Source: Nitrosomonadaceae bacterium (GTDB lineage: Bacteria > Pseudomonadota > Gammaproteobacteria > Burkholderiales > Nitrosomonadaceae). Taken from it: a stretch of 10,073 nt of DNA. Shown here in pieces: positions 6,919 to 10,073 of the stretch. Where the stretch lies: NCBI GenBank assembly GCA_919902625.1, contig CAKKRO010000089.1:4449-14521 (forward strand). Direction: 5' to 3'. Positions within the stretch are counted from its first letter, which is position 1; each line of letters begins with the position of its first letter. Below the pieces are notes generated by a model that saw nothing but the letters and a program-made list of their open reading frames with translations, made no database searches and was not told where the DNA came from. The translations under genes and the position numbers were made by a program.

Positions 6919-6955
6919 ATCCGAGTGAAATTTTCACTGATCATAAAATTCGGAT
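6919..6955. repeat. Nested inverted repeats before the CzcI-like start codon
   Basis: A perfect 15-bp palindrome, AGTGAAA-T-TTTCACT (6924-6938), lies inside a wider pair of 6-bp arms, ATCCGA (6919-6924) and TCGGAT (6950-6955). The wider pair shares base 6924 with the inner one, so the two cannot fully form together. GTGAAAT also occurs at 6906-6912, giving three copies of the GTGAAA half-site. The outer right arm is 4 bp from the ATG, so the region could be an operator or an RNA structure covering the start codon. No T-run follows, so it is not a terminator. Confidence 0.45.
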
Positions 6956-6958
6956 TCT

Positions 6959-7327
6959 ATGAAGAAATACCCCGCTTATTCTGTTATCTTTATGCTGATT
7001 GTCAGCATACTGACGAATGGACTGAGTTTGTCTTTCAAGGGAGAAGTATTTGCTCATGAGTTGGATCATATCCGTCAGGCGCTGTCTGCTGATCCTGCGA
7101 CACATCTGGAAATGCATCGAAACAATGCATCTTGGGATGGTGTTGATCTTGATGCGGCAACGCATTTGTGCTTGCATTCTGCAGGGCAATATCAACCGTT
7201 TTTCTTTAATTCCTTGCCGCTGATACCTGATCAGATAGCGACAGAAGTTCTGACCGTATTTATTTCTGCAATAATTCCTGAAACAATCCCGGATTTACCC
7301 CTACGTCCTCCTCGAAGCATCTCTTAA
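6959..7327 (+). CDS. Small secreted CzcI-like protein of the metal-efflux locus
   Basis: A 122-residue protein with an N-terminal KK and a hydrophobic stretch (about 8-27) ending near FAHE, consistent with a Sec signal peptide cleaved after Ala32. The mature part is His-rich early on (His33, His37, His49, His53, then THLCLH near 68-73), has one cysteine, and ends in a proline/arginine-rich PDLPLRPPRSIS. Its position directly before a czcC-czcB pair, its size, and the pattern of signal peptide, His/Cys motif and RPP-type C-terminus resemble CzcI, a small periplasmic protein encoded before czcCBA in Cupriavidus. A role in metal binding or regulation of the efflux system is inference. The ATG has only a weak GGA upstream (4-nt spacer). 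The family assignment is tentative, as overall identity to CzcI looks low by eye. Confidence 0.6.
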   Translation: MKKYPAYSVIFMLIVSILTNGLSLSFKGEVFAHELDHIRQALSADPATHLEMHRNNASWDGVDLDAATHLCLHSAGQYQPFFFNSLPLIPDQIATEVLTVFISAIIPETIPDLPLRPPRSIS

Positions 7328-7331
7328 GCTA

Positions 7332-7343
7332 GGTTTTAAAACC
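7332..7343. repeat. 12-bp perfect palindrome GGTTTTAAAACC
   Basis: A self-complementary 12-mer, 4 bp after the stop of the CzcI-like gene. It has no loop and no T-run, so it is not a terminator. It could be a protein-binding site in the 124-bp gap (7328-7451) before czcC, or chance in an AT-rich spacer. The rest of that gap shows no convincing promoter; CATAAC (7371-7376) with TTGTTT (7347-7352) is the least bad pair. Confidence 0.35.
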
Positions 7344-7451
7344 GCGTTGTTTGTGGACTTTTCTTTGGACCATAACATCGCTAAAACGGGTCATCGCAGG
7401 TTTTTCGTGTGATCTGTTTTGTATAGGCTTAAGTTCACGCGGAGGAATTCT

Positions 7452-8876
7452 ATGAAATTGAACGATCTGTCCATGACGCTATGCGATTGGGTATCGTCAA
7501 AATTACGAATCATATTGTTAGTTTTTGTCTTGTTACTGAGTTTTATCTCTCCGATAAAGGCCGGTACGGATTCTTTTAGTACTTCGTCTAATGGGAAAGG
7601 CTATTTAACTGGTTCGGTAGCGGGTGAAACGGGAAATGATCTTACTTTGCGTGATGCAGTTAATCTTGCATTACTCCACAATCCTGAATTGGCAGCTTTC
7701 TCCAAGGAAATGCGCGCATTGGAAGGGGCAACACTGCAAGCTGGATTACTCAGAAACCCGGAATTGCTTGTGAATGTTGAGAATCCAGGAAACGTACAAA
7801 AGCTTCAGGGTGACATCAATTCGTCTGAATCAGTATCTAAAGAAATAGTACAACAGTTGACGACTATTCGAGTAAGCCAGTTGATCGAACTGGGCGGAAA
7901 ACGTGCGGCTCGGGTCAGTGCCGCTTTATTGGGTGAAGAGTTGGCTGCTAAAGATTACGAAAGCAGACGAGTGGAAATTATTGCCAGGGTCGCCAATGTG
8001 TTTACTGAAGTCTTGGCGGGCCAGGAACGGCTCAGATTGGCTGAGGAAACCAGACAGCTTGCACAGAACGTGGTTGATACTGTAACCAAGCGTGTACAGG
8101 CGGGTAAGGTGCCGCCTATTGAGGAAACCAGAGCTAATGTAGGTCTGTCGACTACGCGCATTGAACTGGAGCAAGCCCGGCGGGATTTAATCGCTGCGCG
8201 CAAGCGGCTGGCGTTGTTGTGGGATAGTTCTTCTCCGCAGTTTAATAAAGCTTTGGGAAATCTTGAAGTGTTGATTGCGCCTCCCCATTTTCAAAAACTG
8301 GAAGAGCGTGTTTTAGGGAATCCGGTGGCGCTTCGGGCCATGAAGAATATCGAACATCGTAAGGCTTTGCTGGAGGTTGAACAAACGCGCCGCATACCTA
8401 ACCTGACTCTGAATGCAGGCGTGGTGCATCATGCAATGTTGGGTGGTAATACGGCTGTGGCGGGTTTGATGGTGCCATTGCCGTTATTCGATCGTAATCA
8501 AGGCAATATCAAAGAAGCCTATCAACGGATGGATAAAGCCGCTGATGAACAGGTGGCCACTGAATTACGGCTCAAAACAGAGCTTGCACAGTCTTATGAA
8601 ACGATGTCAGCGGTATGGAATGAAATTAACATATTGCGTGATGAGATATTGCCTGGTGCCAAGAGTGCTTTTGATGTTACCCGCAGAGGTTACGAACTGG
8701 GAAGATTTGGCTTGCTGGAGTTGCTGGATGCGCAGCGCATTCTATTTCAGAACCAGCTCCTCTATGTGCGTGCACTTGCCAACTATCAGCGTCTTGTGAA
8801 TGACATTGAACGCCTGATTGCAGCGCCTATCGATAGCATCAAGCCTAATCATGAAGTCAACATACGCCAGCCATAG
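7452..8876 (+). CDS. czcC: CzcC-type outer-membrane factor of an RND metal efflux system
   Basis: Outer-membrane channel of the TolC/OEP family, the exit duct of a tripartite HME-RND pump. The 474 residues contain a long basic-to-hydrophobic signal sequence (about 17-37, ending SPIKA), then two repeats of the OEP fold rich in coiled-coil helices. Typical CzcC wording: LTLRDAVNLALLHNPEL (64-80), QLIELGGKR (143-151), VPLPLFDRNQGNI (341-353) and RRGYELGRFGLLELLDAQR (411-429). No Cys is placed for lipidation. I chose ATG 7452 because GGAGG (7441-7445) lies 6 nt before it; an upstream ATG at 7419 would add 11 residues but has no such site. The czcB gene follows after 28 nt. The substrate metal (Zn, Co, Cd, Ni) cannot be told from this subunit. 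Confidence 0.92.
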   Translation: MKLNDLSMTLCDWVSSKLRIILLVFVLLLSFISPIKAGTDSFSTSSNGKGYLTGSVAGETGNDLTLRDAVNLALLHNPELAAFSKEMRALEGATLQAGLLRNPELLVNVENPGNVQKLQGDINSSESVSKEIVQQLTTIRVSQLIELGGKRAARVSAALLGEELAAKDYESRRVEIIARVANVFTEVLAGQERLRLAEETRQLAQNVVDTVTKRVQAGKVPPIEETRANVGLSTTRIELEQARRDLIAARKRLALLWDSSSPQFNKALGNLEVLIAPPHFQKLEERVLGNPVALRAMKNIEHRKALLEVEQTRRIPNLTLNAGVVHHAMLGGNTAVAGLMVPLPLFDRNQGNIKEAYQRMDKAADEQVATELRLKTELAQSYETMSAVWNEINILRDEILPGAKSAFDVTRRGYELGRFGLLELLDAQRILFQNQLLYVRALANYQRLVNDIERLIAAPIDSIKPNHEVNIRQP

Positions 8877-8904
8877 TGGCGGGAAAAAGGTTAAGGACTA
8901 AATT

Positions 8905-10073
8905 ATGAACAAAGCACGATTAATGCCAATCCTGATCGTGATTGCTATCGGGATGGTACTGGGCGGGTTGATTCTGACGCTGGATAAACCTTCTGCGGTT
9001 ACAGCGGAAGCGGTGAATGCTGATGCCAATGAAAAACCGGGGGAAAATCAACCGGGTATTGGACCAAGGGGCGGCAAGTTGTTTACTGATAATGGCTTCG
9101 GCGTGGAACTGACTATCTTTGAAAAAGGCGTGCCGCCGCAATTCCGGATTTATCTCTATGAAAACGGCAAGCCGCTTCCTCCGGCTGCCGCAAAAATCGA
9201 TATCACATTGGCCCGGCTGGGGGCACCGGTACAGCTTTTCAGGTTTACGTCCGAGGCCGATTACTTGTTGGGCGATCAAGTTGTTGAAGAACCGCATTCT
9301 TTTGACTTGGCAATTGCCGCTGAACGCAATGGTCAAACGTTTCGTTGGGGGCATAGACAGATCGAAGCGCGGCTGGAAATGACGGATGAAATGCTGAAGA
9401 CGATCGGCGTTAAGATACAAACTGCCGGGCCAGCAGCCATAAAATCCACACTCAAGCTACCGGGCGAGATCGTGTTTAACCCCGATAGGATCGTGCAAGT
9501 GGTGCCGCGCTTGCCGGGTGTGGTTGTCGTGGTGAACTACGAGCCTGGGCAAATTGTGCAGAAAGGGGATGTGCTGGCGGTTATCGAAAGCCAAATGCTG
9601 GCGGATTTGCACAGTCAGTTTCTGGCCGCTCAGCGACGGCTGGGGCTGGCGCAAATTGTCCATGACCGGGAGAAGCTATTATGGGAGGAAAAGATCTCCG
9701 CCAAGCAGGATTATCTGGCTGCGCAATTGGTATTGAACGAGGCTAAGATCGCCTCCGATTTGGCTGCGGAAAAGCTGCGTGCATTAGGTGTACAACCAGA
9801 CTCAAGATTACAAGCAAAAGATCTGACACGTTACGAAATCCATGCGCCCATTTCCGGACTCATCATTGCCAGAGCTGTTGCCTTGGGCGCGGCACTCAGA
9901 GACGATGTGACCATTTTTACCGTAGCCGATATGTCGACGGTGTGGACGGCCGTCACGGTATATCCGAAAGATCTGAATGTGGTCAGAGTCGGACAAAAAG
10001 CGTCGGTCAAAGCAACTGCGTTTGATGTCGAGGGCGAGGGAATTGTCACTTATATCACCGCATTGATCGGCGG
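8905..10073 (+). CDS. czcB: CzcB-type periplasmic adaptor (membrane fusion protein), 3' end missing
   Basis: Periplasmic adaptor linking the RND pump to the CzcC-type channel. 389 residues are in the window and the frame is still open at the edge. AAGGA (8893-8897) precedes ATG 8905 by 7 nt. Residues 7-26 form an N-terminal membrane anchor. Residues 52-150 form an extra N-terminal domain (GPRGGKLF, then EKGVPPQFRIYLYENGKPLP, VVEEPHSFDLAI), as seen in many metal-type adaptors. Then come the first barrel strands and lipoyl half (PGEIVFN at 186, VPRLPGVV at 200, GQIVQKGDVLAVIES at 215-229), a coiled-coil hairpin (about 231-294), the second lipoyl half (IHAPISGLII at 312-321) and the start of the beta-barrel (VADMSTVWTAVTVYPKDL). 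Sampled lines here are 50-63 % GC, higher than upstream. The czcA pump gene is expected next. Confidence 0.92.
   Translation, partial: MNKARLMPILIVIAIGMVLGGLILTLDKPSAVTAEAVNADANEKPGENQPGIGPRGGKLFTDNGFGVELTIFEKGVPPQFRIYLYENGKPLPPAAAKIDITLARLGAPVQLFRFTSEADYLLGDQVVEEPHSFDLAIAAERNGQTFRWGHRQIEARLEMTDEMLKTIGVKIQTAGPAAIKSTLKLPGEIVFNPDRIVQVVPRLPGVVVVVNYEPGQIVQKGDVLAVIESQMLADLHSQFLAAQRRLGLAQIVHDREKLLWEEKISAKQDYLAAQLVLNEAKIASDLAAEKLRALGVQPDSRLQAKDLTRYEIHAPISGLIIARAVALGAALRDDVTIFTVADMSTVWTAVTVYPKDLNVVRVGQKASVKATAFDVEGEGIVTYITALIG

Noticed and set aside
7419..7451. Earlier ATG for czcC adding 11 residues
   Set aside because: There is no ribosome binding site before it, while GGAGG lies correctly before the ATG at 7452.
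8920..9420. 166-codon open frame on the minus strand inside czcB
   Set aside because: It lies fully antisense to a clear adaptor gene, has no recognisable domain and no promoter or binding site, and is explained by the GC-rich codons of czcB.

Overview
The window looks like chromosomal DNA of a Gram-negative proteobacterium. The protein sequences and the gene order are most like Betaproteobacteria, and a Nitrosomonas-like organism is my best guess. That guess rests on protein character and a moderate, roughly 45-50 % GC content, not on a database match. The window divides into two unrelated parts that meet at a 41-bp divergent intergenic region (6203-6243).

The left part (2-6202, all minus strand) is the classic ribosome/phospholipid/fatty-acid cluster. 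In transcription order it holds yceD (DUF177), rpmF (ribosomal protein L32), plsX, fabH, fabD, fabG, acpP and fabF. PlsX supplies acyl phosphate for phospholipid synthesis. FabD loads malonyl onto ACP, FabH starts chains, FabG performs the first reduction, and FabF elongates. Every enzyme keeps its recognisable active-site residues except one: FabG has Asp where the Asn of the Asn-Ser-Tyr-Lys tetrad is expected. Spacing is tight: plsX and fabH overlap by 1 nt and fabH-fabD are 3 nt apart. The exception is a 172-bp gap before acpP, which carries a plausible extended -10 promoter. A small hairpin followed by a T-rich run covers the acpP stop codon and could act as an attenuator, reducing fabF relative to acpP. 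plsX and fabF both start with TTG.

The divergent region has a TTGACA-type promoter for yceD whose predicted start lies only a few bases before the ATG, so that mRNA may be (nearly) leaderless. An extended -10 facing the other way could drive yceF.

The right part (6244-10073, plus strand) starts with yceF, a Maf-type nucleotide pyrophosphatase of the m7GTP-specific branch. After it come a small secreted protein that resembles CzcI, a CzcC-type outer-membrane factor, and the beginning of a CzcB-type periplasmic adaptor that runs off the window. This is the front of a heavy-metal efflux (HME) RND operon; the inner-membrane pump (CzcA type) should lie just beyond the right edge. The 100 bp before the CzcI-like gene hold two adjacent palindromes, one resembling a Fur-family box, which are the best candidates for a metal-responsive operator.

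No tRNA, rRNA, CRISPR array, insertion sequence or phage gene was seen, and no gene-free stretch exceeds 172 bp. Most of the window is ordinary core genome. The points worth a second look are regulatory (yceD/yceF promoters, acpP-fabF hairpin, the palindromes before the CzcI-like gene), plus the FabG substitution.
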